Made by a program: the position numbers and the translations under genes | Origin: Jhaorihella thermophila | GTDB taxonomy: Bacteria > Pseudomonadota > Alphaproteobacteria > Rhodobacterales > Rhodobacteraceae | Direction: 5' to 3' | DNA: 43,132 nt | Assembly: GCF_900108275.1 (NCBI RefSeq) | Contig: NZ_FNVD01000018.1 | Location: 1 to 43,132, forward strand | Shown: positions 23,622-35,638 of the stretch, piece by piece | How positions within the stretch are numbered: position 1 is the first letter of the stretch | Layout: each line of letters begins with the position of its first letter | The notes under the pieces: model-generated | Database searches by the model: none | What the model was told of the DNA's origin: nothing | What the model saw: only the letters and a program-made list of their open reading frames with translations

Positions 23622-26600
23622 TCAATTGGCCCATTGCGAAGACAGCGCTTCCGCCTGTTGCAGAACGGTCCTGATCGCAGCGTCCTGCAGGTCTGGAGGA
23701 TACCCGTACTTACGCAAGATGCGTTTCACCAGAACCCGCATGCGTGCCCTTGCGGACTCGCGATGGGACCAGTCCACAGTCACGTTCGACTTGAGGCTCT
23801 CCAGAAGCTCGTGCGCGATCAGCTTGAGTGAATCGTTCCCAAGGACCTCGATCGCGCTCTCATTGGTGGCGAGAGCGTCGTAGAAGGCGATCTCTTCCTC
23901 GGTTAGACCTTCTTCCTCGCCCCTCTTCCTGGCCTCTCGAATGTCATGCGCCAGTTCGATCAGCTCCTGGAGCACTTCGACAGTGCTGATCGCGTTCGTG
24001 TGGTACCGCGCAACGGCCTGCTCTAGTCGCTCAGAGAACTTCTTGCTCTCGACGACGTTTGACCGTGCACGGGACCTGATCTCATCGTTGAGCAGCTTCT
24101 TGAGCGCCTCAAGCGCGAGGTTCTTCTGTTCCATCTGCCGGACTTCCGCCAGAAACTCATCCGAAAGTATCGAGATGTCTGGCGACTTGAGCCCGGCGGC
24201 CGAGAGGATATCCACGATTTCTGTCGAAACCACGGACCTGTCGATGATTTGCTGTACGGCAAGGCGCTTGCCGGCCGCCGAGCCACCTGTCCCTTGCGTC
24301 GCCTTTACAAGCGCTGCCCGAACGGCTTGGAAGAAACCGACTTCATCGCGAATGGTCTGAGCCTCTTCACTCGCCGCTGCGAGCGCGAACGCCTTTGACA
24401 GCGCAAGGACGTCATCCTGGTATCGGCGTAGGGCTTTCTTTCTTGCTTCTTCGTTTGCCTCTTGGGCGGCTGCCGCGTGTTGGCGCTCTAGGATCCAGTT
24501 CATTGCTGCCGCGAGAGTCCGAAGGCGATTTGACGGTTCCCAATTCAAAGCTTGGCTGTAGTCGAAGCCATGGAAGTGATCCTGAACGACCTCGTAGCGC
24601 TTCAGCATTTCCGCCACCGCCTCGGCCTCGTCGATGCCGGCCTGGCGCCGGTCGCTCTCAGAATACTGGCCCAGTGCGTTCTTCAGGCTTTGCGCGATCC
24701 CGATGTAATCCACGACGAGACCGGCGGGCTTGTCGCGGAAGACGCGGTTCACCCGAGCGATGGCCTGCATCAACCCATGCCCCTGCATCGGCTTGTCGAT
24801 GTACATGGTGTGCATCGACGGGGCGTCGAAACCCGTCAACCACATGTCGCGAACGATCACGAGTTTCAGCGGATCGTCCGGATCCTTGGCGCGCTTGGCG
24901 ATCAGATCCCTGCGCGCCTTGTTGCCGATGTGTGGCTGCCAATCCGCCGGGTCTGATGCCGACCCAGTCATCACGATCTTGATGACGCCGGCATTGTCAT
25001 CGTCGGAATGCCACTCCGGACGAAGCGCCACGATCTCGTTGTAAAGCGCGACGCAGATTCGCCGGCTCATGCAGACGATCATGCCCTTGCCATCAAGCGC
25101 GGCGAGCCGCCGTTCGAAATGCTCGACGATATCCGCCGCGACCATCTTCAGGCGTTTCTCGGCGCCAACCAGCGCCTCCACGTTCGACCACTTCTGCTTC
25201 AGCTTTTCCTGTTCGGTCAGGGCCTCGTCTTCTGTCAGTGCTTCGATCTCGGCATCGATCCGGGGCTTTGCCTCTTCGGGCAGCTCGATGCGGGCCAAGC
25301 GGCTTTCGTAGTAGATGGGTACCGTCGCGCCATCCTCGACTGCGCGGGTGATGTCGTAGATGTCGATGTAGTCGCCAAAGACGGCCGGCGTATTCACGTC
25401 GTCCTTTTCGATCGGCGTTCCGGTGAAGCCGATAAAAGACGCGTTGGGCAGCGCATCCCGGAGGAGTTTCGCGAAACCGTAGGTACGTTTGCCTGTCTTG
25501 GGGTCGATCTTTGCCCGGAATCCGTAATGGCTCCGGTGGGCCTCGTCAGCAATCACGACCACATTGCGCCGGTCGGTCATCTTCCCTTCAGACAGCTTCT
25601 GCAGGGTCGTGAAGATGATCCCGCCGGAGACGCGGTTCAGGACCTGTTGCAGATGCTCGCGGCTTTCCGCCTGCTCGGGCGTCTGGCGGATCAGGTCGCG
25701 GCACATGGAAAAGGTCTGGAACAGCTGATCGTCGAGATCGTTGCGGTCAGTTAGCACGACAATGGTCGGGTTCTCCATCTGCGAGTGCCGCACCAGCTGG
25801 CCCGCGAAGAACGCCATGAGCAGGCTCTTTCCCGAGCCTTGTGTATGCCAGATCACCCCGGCCTTGCGGTCGCCGTCGACAGCGCTGGCGCGCAGCGTGC
25901 TTTGGACCGCCTTCTTGACCGCGTGAAATTGGTGGTAGCCTGCGATGATCTTGACGATGCCCGAGCCGGTGTCGCCGAACACCGTGAAGTCGCGGATGAG
26001 CTCCAGGAAGCGCCCCTTCTCGAATACGCCCTCGATCAGCACGTCCATCTCGGGATTGCCCTTCGGCGCCACCTCGCGCCCGTCGGTGGTGCGCCAGGGC
26101 ATGAAGCGCTCCTCGTTGGCGGTGAGCGACCCTACGCGCGCCAAGGTGCCGTCGGACGTCACCAGCACCGCGTTGGTCCGAAAGAGCGAGGGAATCTCGG
26201 CCTTGTAGGTCTGAAGCTGATTGTAGGCAGTGGTGAGCGTTGCCGTCTCCGCGCCCGGGTTCTTGAGCTCGATCACCGCGAGCGGCAGACCATTCACAAA
26301 AACGACCACGTCGGGCCGGCGGTTGCGGCCGCTCTCGATCACGACCATCTGATCGACGACCAGCCAGTCGTTGGCGTCCGGGTCGTCGAAATCGATCAGG
26401 CGCACCTTGTCGCCACGAATGGCGCCGTCCTCGGCGTGAAACTCGACATCCACGCCTTCGACGATCAGCCGGTGAAGCCTGCGGTTTTCCTCGACCAGCG
26501 AGGCGCTTTCCGACCCCAGAACCTGCTTGATGGCCTCCTCGCGCGCCTCTGGCGGAATGTGGGGGTTCAGGCGTTCAACCGCCGCTTCCAGCCGCCCGCG

Positions 26601-26747
26601 CAGGATGATGTCATCATAGGCCGACCGCTCGGGCGCGGTGCCGTCCGGGCCAATGACGGCGTCGGGCGCGTTCGCATACCCAAGCTCGCCGAACGTGGCG
26701 ATCAGGGCCTTTTCGATATCATCTTCTGTGAGAAAGCTGCCGACCAA
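23622..26747 (-). CDS. hsdR: Type I restriction endonuclease subunit R
   Basis: 1041 residues, a normal length for HsdR. The first in-frame start is TTG 26747, two bases after the stop of the DUF4411 gene, with GGGA upstream; there is no nearby ATG. The N-terminal nuclease domain has [20 protein letters not shown] (about 143-162), containing the PD-(D/E)xK core D and ExK. The SF2 motor shows Walker [14 protein letters not shown] (about 302), DEAH in [21 protein letters not shown] (motif III) and [13 protein letters not shown] (motif VI). The C-terminal coiled region resembles the DUF3387/EcoEI_R_C domain. It is last in the eight-gene minus-strand operon. HsdR supplies ATP-driven translocation and DNA cleavage to the complex with HsdM and HsdS. 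Confidence 0.95.
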   Translation of the reverse strand: MVGSFLTEDDIEKALIATFGELGYANAPDAVIGPDGTAPERSAYDDIILRGRLEAAVERLNPHIPPEAREEAIKQVLGSESASLVEENRRLHRLIVEGVDVEFHAEDGAIRGDKVRLIDFDDPDANDWLVVDQMVVIESGRNRRPDVVVFVNGLPLAVIELKNPGAETATLTTAYNQLQTYKAEIPSLFRTNAVLVTSDGTLARVGSLTANEERFMPWRTTDGREVAPKGNPEMDVLIEGVFEKGRFLELIRDFTVFGDTGSGIVKIIAGYHQFHAVKKAVQSTLRASAVDGDRKAGVIWHTQGSGKSLLMAFFAGQLVRHSQMENPTIVVLTDRNDLDDQLFQTFSMCRDLIRQTPEQAESREHLQQVLNRVSGGIIFTTLQKLSEGKMTDRRNVVVIADEAHRSHYGFRAKIDPKTGKRTYGFAKLLRDALPNASFIGFTGTPIEKDDVNTPAVFGDYIDIYDITRAVEDGATVPIYYESRLARIELPEEAKPRIDAEIEALTEDEALTEQEKLKQKWSNVEALVGAEKRLKMVAADIVEHFERRLAALDGKGMIVCMSRRICVALYNEIVALRPEWHSDDDNAGVIKIVMTGSASDPADWQPHIGNKARRDLIAKRAKDPDDPLKLVIVRDMWLTGFDAPSMHTMYIDKPMQGHGLMQAIARVNRVFRDKPAGLVVDYIGIAQSLKNALGQYSESDRRQAGIDEAEAVAEMLKRYEVVQDHFHGFDYSQALNWEPSNRLRTLAAAMNWILERQHAAAAQEANEEARKKALRRYQDDVLALSKAFALAAASEEAQTIRDEVGFFQAVRAALVKATQGTGGSAAGKRLAVQQIIDRSVVSTEIVDILSAAGLKSPDISILSDEFLAEVRQMEQKNLALEALKKLLNDEIRSRARSNVVESKKFSERLEQAVARYHTNAISTVEVLQELIELAHDIREARKRGEEEGLTEEEIAFYDALATNESAIEVLGNDSLKLIAHELLESLKSNVTVDWSHRESARARMRVLVKRILRKYGYPPDLQDAAIRTVLQQAEALSSQWAN

Positions 26748-26749
26748 AC

Positions 26750-27247
26750 CTAGTTCCCTTTACCCAAAACAAACTTCGCCTTCTCCCGTCTCAGCATTTC
26801 GTAAGGCGTGATCCATTCCACCTTTAATCCAATGCACGCGTTCGGAATCTTGATTTTCTTGGCCGAGTCCGCGGGAACCTCGTGCGTCACGACCGTGCAG
26901 CGGTGTGCCAGTGCGTGTGAGACAAGCCAATAATCCGCGACCTGGAGAAAGGTCGCGACCGCAGCCGGATCATAGCCTTGGCCACTTGCCCAAGTGCTGA
27001 CCGTCCCCAATGCTGGCAAGACCGCATCATCAGCAGGCCGAAAAAAAGCACGTCCCAAGGCCTGAACCCAATTCGACAAATCGTCTTCACCCGACGCGAT
27101 TTCGTCTGCGACCTTCTCAATACTCGCCACCTTTCCCGCCGTGTTCTGAACCCCCAGCCACTCCCAAAATGCGGGACAGAAATCGAACCCGTAGTGGAGG
27201 TTCTTGGCTTGAATGAAAACGTTGGCGTCGAGGAGATATGTCGTCAC
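26750..27247 (-). CDS. DUF4411 family protein (PIN-like, putative toxin)
   Basis: 165 residues; GTG start at 27247 overlapping the TGA of the ImmA/IrrE gene. The N-terminus [19 protein letters not shown] contains the first acidic residue of a PIN-type nuclease, and [18 protein letters not shown] then VVTHEVPAD carry later acidic positions. The DUF4411 family often lies next to XRE-ImmA/IrrE proteins and is regarded as a predicted toxin, probably an RNase. Pairing with the gene just upstream fits a type II-like toxin-antitoxin unit placed inside a restriction operon. Activity and the target RNA are not known from sequence. Confidence 0.85.
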   Translation of the reverse strand: MTTYLLDANVFIQAKNLHYGFDFCPAFWEWLGVQNTAGKVASIEKVADEIASGEDDLSNWVQALGRAFFRPADDAVLPALGTVSTWASGQGYDPAAVATFLQVADYWLVSHALAHRCTVVTHEVPADSAKKIKIPNACIGLKVEWITPYEMLRREKAKFVLGKGN

Positions 27248-28398
27248 ATCATCACCCCGACTTCACGGCCAAGATTGTTGAATGTCTCGGTCTTCTTAAC
27301 GCCAAGCATCCGGAACGCATCACGGTAAAGGGTTTGCCCCTCGAGAGTACTGACTACGAGAGCTTTCGTGAATCGATGGCTTACTCGAGAGAGGGTAGTT
27401 CGGTAGAAATTTCCACCGCCGCTTGCGCCTTGCGAGATCTCGCGAATGTGATCGAGTTCATCTTGCCATGCCGCATCGAACTGAGGGCGTGTCAGGTGAC
27501 CAGCGTCAAGGAGACGGCGCAGAACGACCAGCGTACTCACTTTGAATTGGCGTGCCAGACGTCGAAGTGTGTCGGCCAAAGGCTCGTTCTGCTGCAGTTC
27601 TGCCCGCACGGCATCAAGTGGCACAAGCAATTCCGCGGCCACCTTGTTGCACCACACTTCTTCGCGTCTGAATCCCCCGGCGGGTTGGGCGCTGGCATTC
27701 GAAAGCGCAGAGGTTCCAAGCCAGATATGCGCGAGTTCATGCGCGAGGGTAAACATCTGGGCGGCCTTCGAATCTGTGCCATTGATGAACACCAACGGAG
27801 CCCTGCGATCGACCAATGCGAACCCGCGGAATTCCTCGACGTCGAGCCGGCGGTTCGTATTGCTGAACACGATGCCGCTGACCATAACCAGAATGCCGGC
27901 ATCGTCAGCCCGACGGATGAACAGGCGAAGCGCGTCTGTCCATGTTGCGCAATCGCACCGTTCCTCGATGCTGAAGCCCAGCGCCTGACGGATACGCGCG
28001 GCCACCACTTCCGGCGAAGTATCCAAAGTTGCGCTGCCGACGAAGCGCAACTCGGGTTCCTGGTATAGCCGGGCGAAATCGGCATACCAGCTTTGCCGTT
28101 CCTGGCAGGCGTAGATCATCTCAAGCAGGTTGGGGCTCGGCCGTGCAAGCGTGCGACCGGCAAACGTTCGGAAGTCGGGAATGGGCGACCGCTCCTCGGG
28201 CGGCTCGGGAAGAAACAGGTAGCCCACAGGCACATGCACCGCATTAGCGAAGGCATCGAGCTGCTTGAGCGTCGGTTGCCCCTCGCCCTGGAGCCACTCT
28301 TCCAGCTTCTTGAACCGGGCGCTCAGGTCATCAGGCGACACCCGGGCGCGCTCAATCGCCCAGCGCAGCATCTCCGGTTTGACCGGTGCACGCGTCAT
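27244..28398 (-). CDS. XRE-type HTH / ImmA-IrrE metallopeptidase protein
   Basis: 384 residues. Residues 1-70 form an XRE-like helix-turn-helix (LRWAIERARVSPDDLSARFK, then LKQLDAFANAVHVPVGYLFL). The ImmA/IrrE (COG2856) domain has the zinc motif HELAH in MFTLAHELAHIWLGTSAL, followed by EVWCNKVAAELLVP with the third ligand glutamate. Known family members cleave or antagonise repressors (ImmA with ImmR, IrrE with DdrO) or act as antitoxins. Both ends overlap neighbours by 3-4 bases, so it is translationally coupled with the Abi_C gene and DUF4411. It is the likely antitoxin and regulator of DUF4411. Confidence 0.88.
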   Translation of the reverse strand: MTRAPVKPEMLRWAIERARVSPDDLSARFKKLEEWLQGEGQPTLKQLDAFANAVHVPVGYLFLPEPPEERSPIPDFRTFAGRTLARPSPNLLEMIYACQERQSWYADFARLYQEPELRFVGSATLDTSPEVVAARIRQALGFSIEERCDCATWTDALRLFIRRADDAGILVMVSGIVFSNTNRRLDVEEFRGFALVDRRAPLVFINGTDSKAAQMFTLAHELAHIWLGTSALSNASAQPAGGFRREEVWCNKVAAELLVPLDAVRAELQQNEPLADTLRRLARQFKVSTLVVLRRLLDAGHLTRPQFDAAWQDELDHIREISQGASGGGNFYRTTLSRVSHRFTKALVVSTLEGQTLYRDAFRMLGVKKTETFNNLGREVGVMM

Positions 28399-29123
28399 GC
28401 CACCTCTTCCTCCCGTTGGCCTGCCTCGCGGCAGGCATTCAGCGCCAGCTTGTAGGCCTCGCGATCTACCCCGAACAGAAGCTGCGAGGGTGTCACCACC
28501 AGTTCCACATCATCTCCGCCGGGCAGAGAGACCGTCACCGTCAGGCTTCCGTCTTCATCGGAGCTTGCCACAAGGGCGCAGTTTTCGTCTATCAGCGCGT
28601 TGCTCTTGGCGAAACGGTCGTACGGTTCGAGCGTCAGCACAGGGTCCGGCTCGCGCTCCAGATAGGCCTCGTGCAGAAAGGTGACGATGGCATCAGCCGC
28701 CAGGACCGATGCGCGCCTATGGTGAGCGGACAGCTTGGCGATGAAACCGTCCTTTCCGTGCGAGACCGTTCCCCCTTCATTGCGCAATATCCGCAAGGCG
28801 TCGGCCAGTTTGTTGTGTTCGCGTATGAGATTGGCAAAGGCGCGGTGCCTGACTTCACCGAGTTCAAGGGTGCGGACCGCTAATCCGAGCAACTCGCCTA
28901 GCGGGACATCAGAACGGGTCGGCTTGAGCGGGGCGACCGGGTCGTCGAGTTCCTCAATGAGGAGGCGGCAAGCACATTCCACCAGCCCCTTTGCCGCGTC
29001 GATGCAAGCGTCGCTGTCACGCTGAAACTCGGATTCGAGCGTCTGGAAAGTCTGCTGCAGCATCGGAGCATGCGACCAGTGCGCGCAGAAGGCGCGGATG
29101 CCGGGAAACCAATCTGCCGTCAT
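28395..29123 (-). CDS. Abortive-infection family protein (Abi_C domain)
   Basis: 242 residues. The section LGLAVRTLELGEVRHRAFAN then ALRILRNEGGTVSHGKDG (about 115-132) is typical of the Abi_C domain of abortive-infection proteins; RNxxGxxSHG resembles the HEPN-like RNxxxH motif of RNases. The C-terminal 80 residues (YDRFAKSNALIDENCALV onward) are not recognised. It overlaps the genes on both sides by 4 bases inside the restriction operon. A role as an RNase-like second layer of defence is inferred from the motif and position. Confidence 0.75.
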   Translation of the reverse strand: MTADWFPGIRAFCAHWSHAPMLQQTFQTLESEFQRDSDACIDAAKGLVECACRLLIEELDDPVAPLKPTRSDVPLGELLGLAVRTLELGEVRHRAFANLIREHNKLADALRILRNEGGTVSHGKDGFIAKLSAHHRRASVLAADAIVTFLHEAYLEREPDPVLTLEPYDRFAKSNALIDENCALVASSDEDGSLTVTVSLPGGDDVELVVTPSQLLFGVDREAYKLALNACREAGQREEEVA

Positions 29124-29950
29124 CTCCTCTCTCCTGCGAGATCAGCGAGCGCCGCCTTCAGCACCTGGAAACAGACCTTTGCCGTGTGCTCGTCCGGGGC
29201 AAAGCCTGAAAGTAGTTGTTGATACGGGTGAATGTAATTTCGGAAGTCGCGCAAACCGTGGCCAAATCTCTGTACGTCAGGGCTGAGCAGACCAACCTCG
29301 CAGGCCGCATCAATGAAGGCCGCGAGTGTCCAGTCCTGGAAGGGGCGGACCTTCCCGGTCTTGTCCTTCGGCGCACAGGTGGCTCGGTTGAAACCGGCCG
29401 GATCGGCTTGCGCGGCGCCGAGGAGCGCCCCTTCAAGGACGCTGCCACACAGGAAAATCACCGAAAGATGCGCGCCGGCCTTCAGGGCATTTCTTGCTTC
29501 AGCGATCCGGGCCTCAAGGATTTGTGCGACGCCCGCATCGACCGGAAGCCTATTGATGTTCGGGATCTGGAACTCGCGGTCGAGAAATCCCGCCTCGGCG
29601 TCGGAAGCAGGGGCTGCCTTCTTGCCGGTCAACCGTTCGACGATCTTCCGGCAGCGATCGAGCAAGGCGGTATTCGGAGCCTCGCCCTTCAGTTCCTTGC
29701 TGGCTACGTAGGCCTCGAGCAGCTCCTCCAGAACCTTGCCCACCAGCGCGTCGGGCTCCCGCTCCCAAAAGGCGCGCAGCTTCTTGGCCTTGGATGTCCC
29801 AAAGGTCTGATACTTGCGCGAGTGGATATCGACGCCGTGGCGGCGGAAGAACTCGGCAAAGGTGGCATCGTTGTAATCGAGGACATAGCCGCCACCCATG
29901 CCCAGCAGGCTTTCCAGATACCTCTTGTCGATATCGGAAAGGCTGCTCAC
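29120..29950 (-). CDS. Uncharacterised defence-associated protein, AbiJ-NTD-like N-terminus
   Basis: 276 residues; GTG start at 29950 overlapping the hsdS stop. Residues 5-70 (KRYLESLLGMGGGYVLDYND, then FAEFFRRHGVDIHSRKYQ and SKAKKLRAFWEREPD) resemble N-terminal domains described with AbiJ-type abortive-infection proteins. Residues 140-276 are helical with RIAEARNALKAGAHLSVIF, LCGSVLEGALLGAA and GLRDFRNYIHPYQQ, a HEPN-like layout with RNxxH (R-N-Y-I-H). The two halves together suggest a sensor plus an RNase-like effector. The exact family is not certain to me. Position between hsdS and the Abi_C gene supports a defence role. Confidence 0.65.
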   Translation of the reverse strand: MSSLSDIDKRYLESLLGMGGGYVLDYNDATFAEFFRRHGVDIHSRKYQTFGTSKAKKLRAFWEREPDALVGKVLEELLEAYVASKELKGEAPNTALLDRCRKIVERLTGKKAAPASDAEAGFLDREFQIPNINRLPVDAGVAQILEARIAEARNALKAGAHLSVIFLCGSVLEGALLGAAQADPAGFNRATCAPKDKTGKVRPFQDWTLAAFIDAACEVGLLSPDVQRFGHGLRDFRNYIHPYQQLLSGFAPDEHTAKVCFQVLKAALADLAGERR

Positions 29951-31240
29951 ACCTCGCCCTCCACGATCTTCTCGGCCTCGGCCACGCGAATCTCGCCGGA
30001 CATGAGCCTGGGCAGCAGGAGGTCGCGGGTCTGGGCGAGGGTTTCGTTTTCGGTCTTGTTGAATTCAATGCGCGCCCGCAGCGGTGAAACAGCTTTTGCG
30101 AACGCATCGATCACTTCGTCCGGGGGTATGACGACGGGAGTATCCGAGACTTCGGCAGGCCTGACTGCCGGATACGCCCCGCCGTGACCATCCGCCAAGT
30201 TGGCGAGCCTGCGGATGTTCTCGGGATCGGTTGCGGCGATGTAGACGAAATCTCGGAACTCCGGCCTTTTAGGTGTCAGGACTGCAAAGCCAGTGCTGAC
30301 TGTGAGGCCATCCCTCGAAATGTAGGCGAAAGAACCGTTGCCGGGTCGCGTCGTTCCGATGATGGTATCGCCTGCGCGGGCAATCCTGCGCGCTCGGCTG
30401 GGCGCCTTTTCCCATGGAAGCTTCGCGGTCGATTCAATGGTGCCCCACTTGGTTTTGGACAGATCGACATATTCTACCTCGTCCGGGTGGCTCCTGGCGG
30501 TCCAACTCGCGGCGTTGGTGTCGGCCACATCCCCCAGCGTGCCCATCTCCCACCCCTCGGGAATGCCCTGGTCGTCGAGGCTGGCGGGGAAGAGGGGCCA
30601 GAGGTCGGGGGCGAGGTAGGGCTCGCGGCCTTGCATCTTCGCGCGGGTGGGGCCGAAATCGACGAACCAGTCGCGAAAGATCGCCCGCGCCATGGCCTCC
30701 AGCGTCGCGCCCGTCCGCCGGTTCAGCTCGATCTTGTCGTCGAGGGCGGAGAGCACGCCGGCAATGGCGCGTTGTTTTTGGATCGAGAACGCAGGGATCC
30801 GAAAGTTCTCGATCATCCCCTTTGTCAGTGCTGGCCTTGTCGCACCTGCGGATGCAAGTGCCAGCATCTCGGCCTGCATCGTGGGAGAAACCAAGTAGTA
30901 TCGGAGAAACCGAGCGTCGACGTTCTGACCATCAGGTCGAATGATCGCGACATGCTGGTTTACCCGCGCTGGAAGGACGTCATCCGTGACTTGGCAGGCG
31001 CGGGCCACGCTGTCACCAGTGATGTTCAAGAGAACATCGCCGGTTTGGACTTCAACATTACTCAAGGCATTTGCTTGATTTTCCGAGATATAGGCCAGTC
31101 CGGTGCGCTCGAACCCGTGGTTGTAAACATTCTGGCTTCGGATAAGTGCAAATGGTCCGATCTCCAAATAGGAATCCTTGCCGCCGCGCGGGGTCGCTCC
31201 GCTGCCAATCTTGGAGCAGAAATCGCCGAGGCGAAGCGTT

Positions 31241-31248
<8 letters not shown>
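29947..31248 (-). CDS. hsdS: Type I restriction specificity subunit S
   Basis: 433 residues from ATG 31248 (a TTG one codon upstream is possible), overlapping hsdM by 8 bases. Two target-recognition domains are separated by conserved helices: the first TRD begins [20 protein letters not shown] and ends in [20 protein letters not shown] (about 160); the second begins [18 protein letters not shown] (about 232) and ends in the tail [19 protein letters not shown]. HsdS chooses the bipartite DNA sequence bound by the methylase and endonuclease. Both TRDs look complete. The recognised sequence cannot be predicted from these data. Confidence 0.93.
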
Positions 31249-32781
<1,533 letters not shown>

Positions 32782-32782
<1 letters not shown>

Positions 32783-32964
32783 CACTCCTCGCCTTCCAGT
32801 CGGGACGGGGCGACCTTGTTGCCGGTCAGCCTTTCGTATTCTTCGACGGACAGGACCACCACGACCGGGCGCCCGTGTTTCTCGACCACCACCGGCTCGG
32901 CGCGGGCGAGGTCGATCAGACGGCCGAAGTTGTACTTGGCGTCGCGGGCGGAAAGTGCGGTCAT
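32782..32964 (-). CDS. Phd/YefM-type antitoxin
   Basis: 60 residues from ATG 32964, with GGAGG eight bases upstream; an ATG at 32979 would place that site inside the gene. The sequence [20 protein letters not shown], then [20 protein letters not shown] is a standard Phd/YefM fold, an N-terminal DNA-binding dimer with a short C-terminal tail. The usual toxin partner (Doc, RelE/YoeB) is missing; the next gene is hsdM, joined by a one-base overlap. It is the first gene of the restriction operon, so it may act as its autoregulator. Confidence 0.85.
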
Positions 32965-32988
32965 GGGTGGTCCTCCCATGACGAGAAG

Positions 32989-33003
32989 TGGCCGAAATGG
33001 CCA
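32989..33003. promoter_or_regulatory. Palindrome in the restriction-operon leader
   Basis: TGGCC-GAAAT-GGCCA lies 25 bp upstream of the Phd-type antitoxin gene. Phd/YefM proteins bind palindromes in their own promoters, so this is a candidate operator. Part of it (TGGCCGAAA) equals the arm of the repeat at 4247, which may be coincidence. Confidence 0.35.
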
Positions 33004-33114
33004 TTGGAATCAATCGGAAATTGAAAGCAGCCGCGCTGGCGGACGTCCAGGAGAGCGGGCAAGCAGGATGGTGTTTATGGATGGGCGCGTGCGAAGCTGT
33101 TTGCAAAAGGCCTG

Positions 33115-33501
33115 CTATTCGACCTTGTGAAAAGATGGTTGCTGCGCCTCCCACTCCGCCGGAAACCCCTTCAACAACCGCCCCAGCGTCACCTCCTGCC
33201 CCTGCCGCCCGTCCAGGATCGTTTCGATGATGTCCGGCGCGAGCAGCGTCAGCCGCAGGACGCGGGTCATGTAGGACGGCGCAATCCCCTCACGCTCGGC
33301 AAGCTCGTTGATGGTGGCGAACTCCCCTGATTCCAGCATGCGTTTCCAGCGGAAGGCGCGTGCGAGCGCCTTGACGAGAGTGCTGTCGGTCTTGCGTTGA
33401 ACCGGCGCGACGTCGGGCAGCTGCACCTCCTTGCGCCCACCTCGTTTGACCACTCGGAACGGGACGTGCAGGGTGATGGTGTCGGGCGTGGCTCTGGTCA
33501 T
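33115..33501 (-). CDS. Small HTH protein associated with serine recombinase
   Basis: 128 residues from ATG 33501, overlapping the recombinase stop by 4 bases. The N-terminus has [20 protein letters not shown]; the core [20 protein letters not shown], then [20 protein letters not shown] is a ParB/KorB-like helix-turn-helix. Similar small proteins sit directly after large serine recombinases with DUF2924 in many alphaproteobacterial prophages and islands. It may control or assist the recombinase; no function is proven to my knowledge. Confidence 0.75.
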   Translation of the reverse strand: MTRATPDTITLHVPFRVVKRGGRKEVQLPDVAPVQRKTDSTLVKALARAFRWKRMLESGEFATINELAEREGIAPSYMTRVLRLTLLAPDIIETILDGRQGQEVTLGRLLKGFPAEWEAQQPSFHKVE

Positions 33502-34801
33502 GCGGCTTTCTCCCTGTCGCCTGCCAGCATGTCCCGAGCCAGACCGCGCAACCCATCGACCCGCAGCCGGATGTCGAGCCCCTCTGTGCCGATGTCGATC
33601 CGTTCGACCAAGAGCGCCACGATGCGGGCCTGCTCGGCGGGGAAGAGTTCGTCCCAAAGCGGGTCGAGCTGCTGCAGGGCGGTGCGGGCGTCTGCTTCGG
33701 TGACGTCGCCCTGCTGCGCCTTCGCCGCCTTCCACGTGCCCGCCACGATCTCGGGCTGGCGGAACACGGCGCGCAGCTGGTCGATGACGGCGGCCTCGAT
33801 CTCGCCAGCGGGCACGCGGCCGACCGGGCAGGATCCGGCGCCGTGCTTCAGCACTGTCTGGCTGACGTAGTAGCGGTAGAGCCTGTCGCCCTTGCGGGTG
33901 TGCGTCGGCGAGAATGCCGCGCCATCCGGGCCGAACAGCAGCCCCTTCAGCAGCGCAGGTGTCTCGGCGCGGGTCCGCATCGCCCGCTTGCGGGGGCTCT
34001 CCTGCAGGATGGCGTGGACACGGTCCCATGTCTCGCGGTCGATGATGGCGTCGTGCTCGCCGGGATAGCTCTCGCCCTTGTGGACCGCCTCGCCGATATA
34101 GGCGCGGTTGTTCAGCATCCGGTACAGGTACTTCTTGTCGATCCGGTTGCCGCGGGGCGTGCGCAGGCCGCGTTTCGCGACCTCGCGCGCAAGTTCCGTG
34201 CCCGAGCCAATCTCGAGGAAGCGGGCGAAGATCCAGCGCACATGTTCCGCGCGCTCTTCGTCGATGACGAGCTTGCGGTTCTCGACGCGGTATCCGTAGG
34301 GCGGCACGCCGCCCATCCACATCCCCTTCTTCCGACTGGCGGCGACCTTGTCGCGGATGCGTTCGGCCGTCACCTCGCGCTCGAACTGGGCGAAGGACAG
34401 CAGGATGTTCAGCGTCAGCCGTCCCATTGAGGTGGTGGTGTTGAAGGACTGCGTCACAGAGACGAAGGTCACGTCATTGTGGTCGAACACTTCGACCAGC
34501 TTGGCGAAGTCGGCGAGCGACCGACTGAGGCGGTCGATCTTGTAGACGACGACCACATCGACGAGCCCGTCTTCGATATCAGCAATCAGCCGCTGCAGGC
34601 CGGGACGCTCCAACGTGCCGCCCGAGATGCCGCCGTCGTCATACTGATCGCGGACCAGCACCCAGCCCTCGGAGCGCTGGCTGGCGATGAACGCCTCGCA
34701 GGCCTCACGCTGAGCATCGAGCGAGTTGAACTCCTGTTCCAGCCCTTCCTCGGAGGACTTGCGGGTGTAGACCGCGCAGCGGCGCTTGATCTTCACGTCG
34801 C

Positions 34802-34805
<4 letters not shown>
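33498..34805 (-). CDS. Large serine recombinase (site-specific integrase)
   Basis: 435 residues from ATG 34805. The resolvase catalytic domain starts RRCAVYTRKSSEEGLEQEFN with the probable nucleophile S17; further active-site parts are DQYDDGGISGGTLERPGLQR, VVVYKIDRLSRS and FAQFEREVTAERIRDKV. The recombinase DNA-binding domain (VPPYGYRVENRKLVIDEERA onward) follows. The zinc-ribbon region (LLKGLLFGPDGAAFSPTHTR) lacks the usual cysteines, and the C-terminal region is short compared with PhiC31-type enzymes. It belongs to a conserved group with DUF2924 and a small HTH protein. It is the likely integration/excision enzyme of the element to its right. Confidence 0.9.
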
Positions 34806-35247
<442 letters not shown>

Positions 35248-35251
<4 letters not shown>

Positions 35252-35472
35252 GCGGTCCTCCGGTTGGTTGGACCTGCACTACCGCTCTGGTCGAGCGAGT
35301 TGTGTAGCGGAAATTCTCCCTTCTCCGCAGTGAGTTGCCCGTTCTCCCGCATCCGCAGCCTGACCAGGCCGGCAGCCAGCAGACGGCACAGTTCCGCGCG
35401 GCGCTCGGCCGGGCTCAGCATGTCGGGCGGCAGGGGGTTGGGGCGACGGAGGGAACCGGGATCGAACATCAT
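35248..35472 (-). CDS. Small protein at the head of the recombinase operon
   Basis: 74 residues from paired ATG codons (35472 and 35469): MMFDPGSLRRPNPLPPDMLS, then RRAELCRLLAAGLVRLRMRE. A helical centre and a polar C-terminal tail are visible; no known domain is recognised. It overlaps the DUF2924 start by 4 bases, which supports it as a real gene, and proteins of this look are seen in the same place in related recombinase modules. Confidence 0.6.
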
Positions 35473-35539
35473 GATCCATGGGTGCCGCAACGCGCGGCTG
35501 CGTGCGACCTCGGAACCGGTCAACCCACGCGCGAGGGGA

Positions 35540-35561
35540 AAGGGTGAACCCCTCCACCCTT
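35540..35561. promoter_or_regulatory. AAGGGTG...CACCCTT inverted repeat in divergent intergenic region
   Basis: Arms 35540-35546 and 35555-35561 are exact inverted copies around 8 bases. The site lies between the divergent recombinase operon and the gene at 35639. Its sequence, AGGGTGAACC...CACCC.TTGC, is closely related to the palindrome at 36501-36521, so the two are probably bound by the same protein. Confidence 0.5.
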
Positions 35562-35638
35562 GCACCGTCGGAATGGGTTGAGGGGGCCACGCGTTCGCAT
35601 TATGTTCACGCCATCCCGCAAGAATCACGAGGCCGCCG

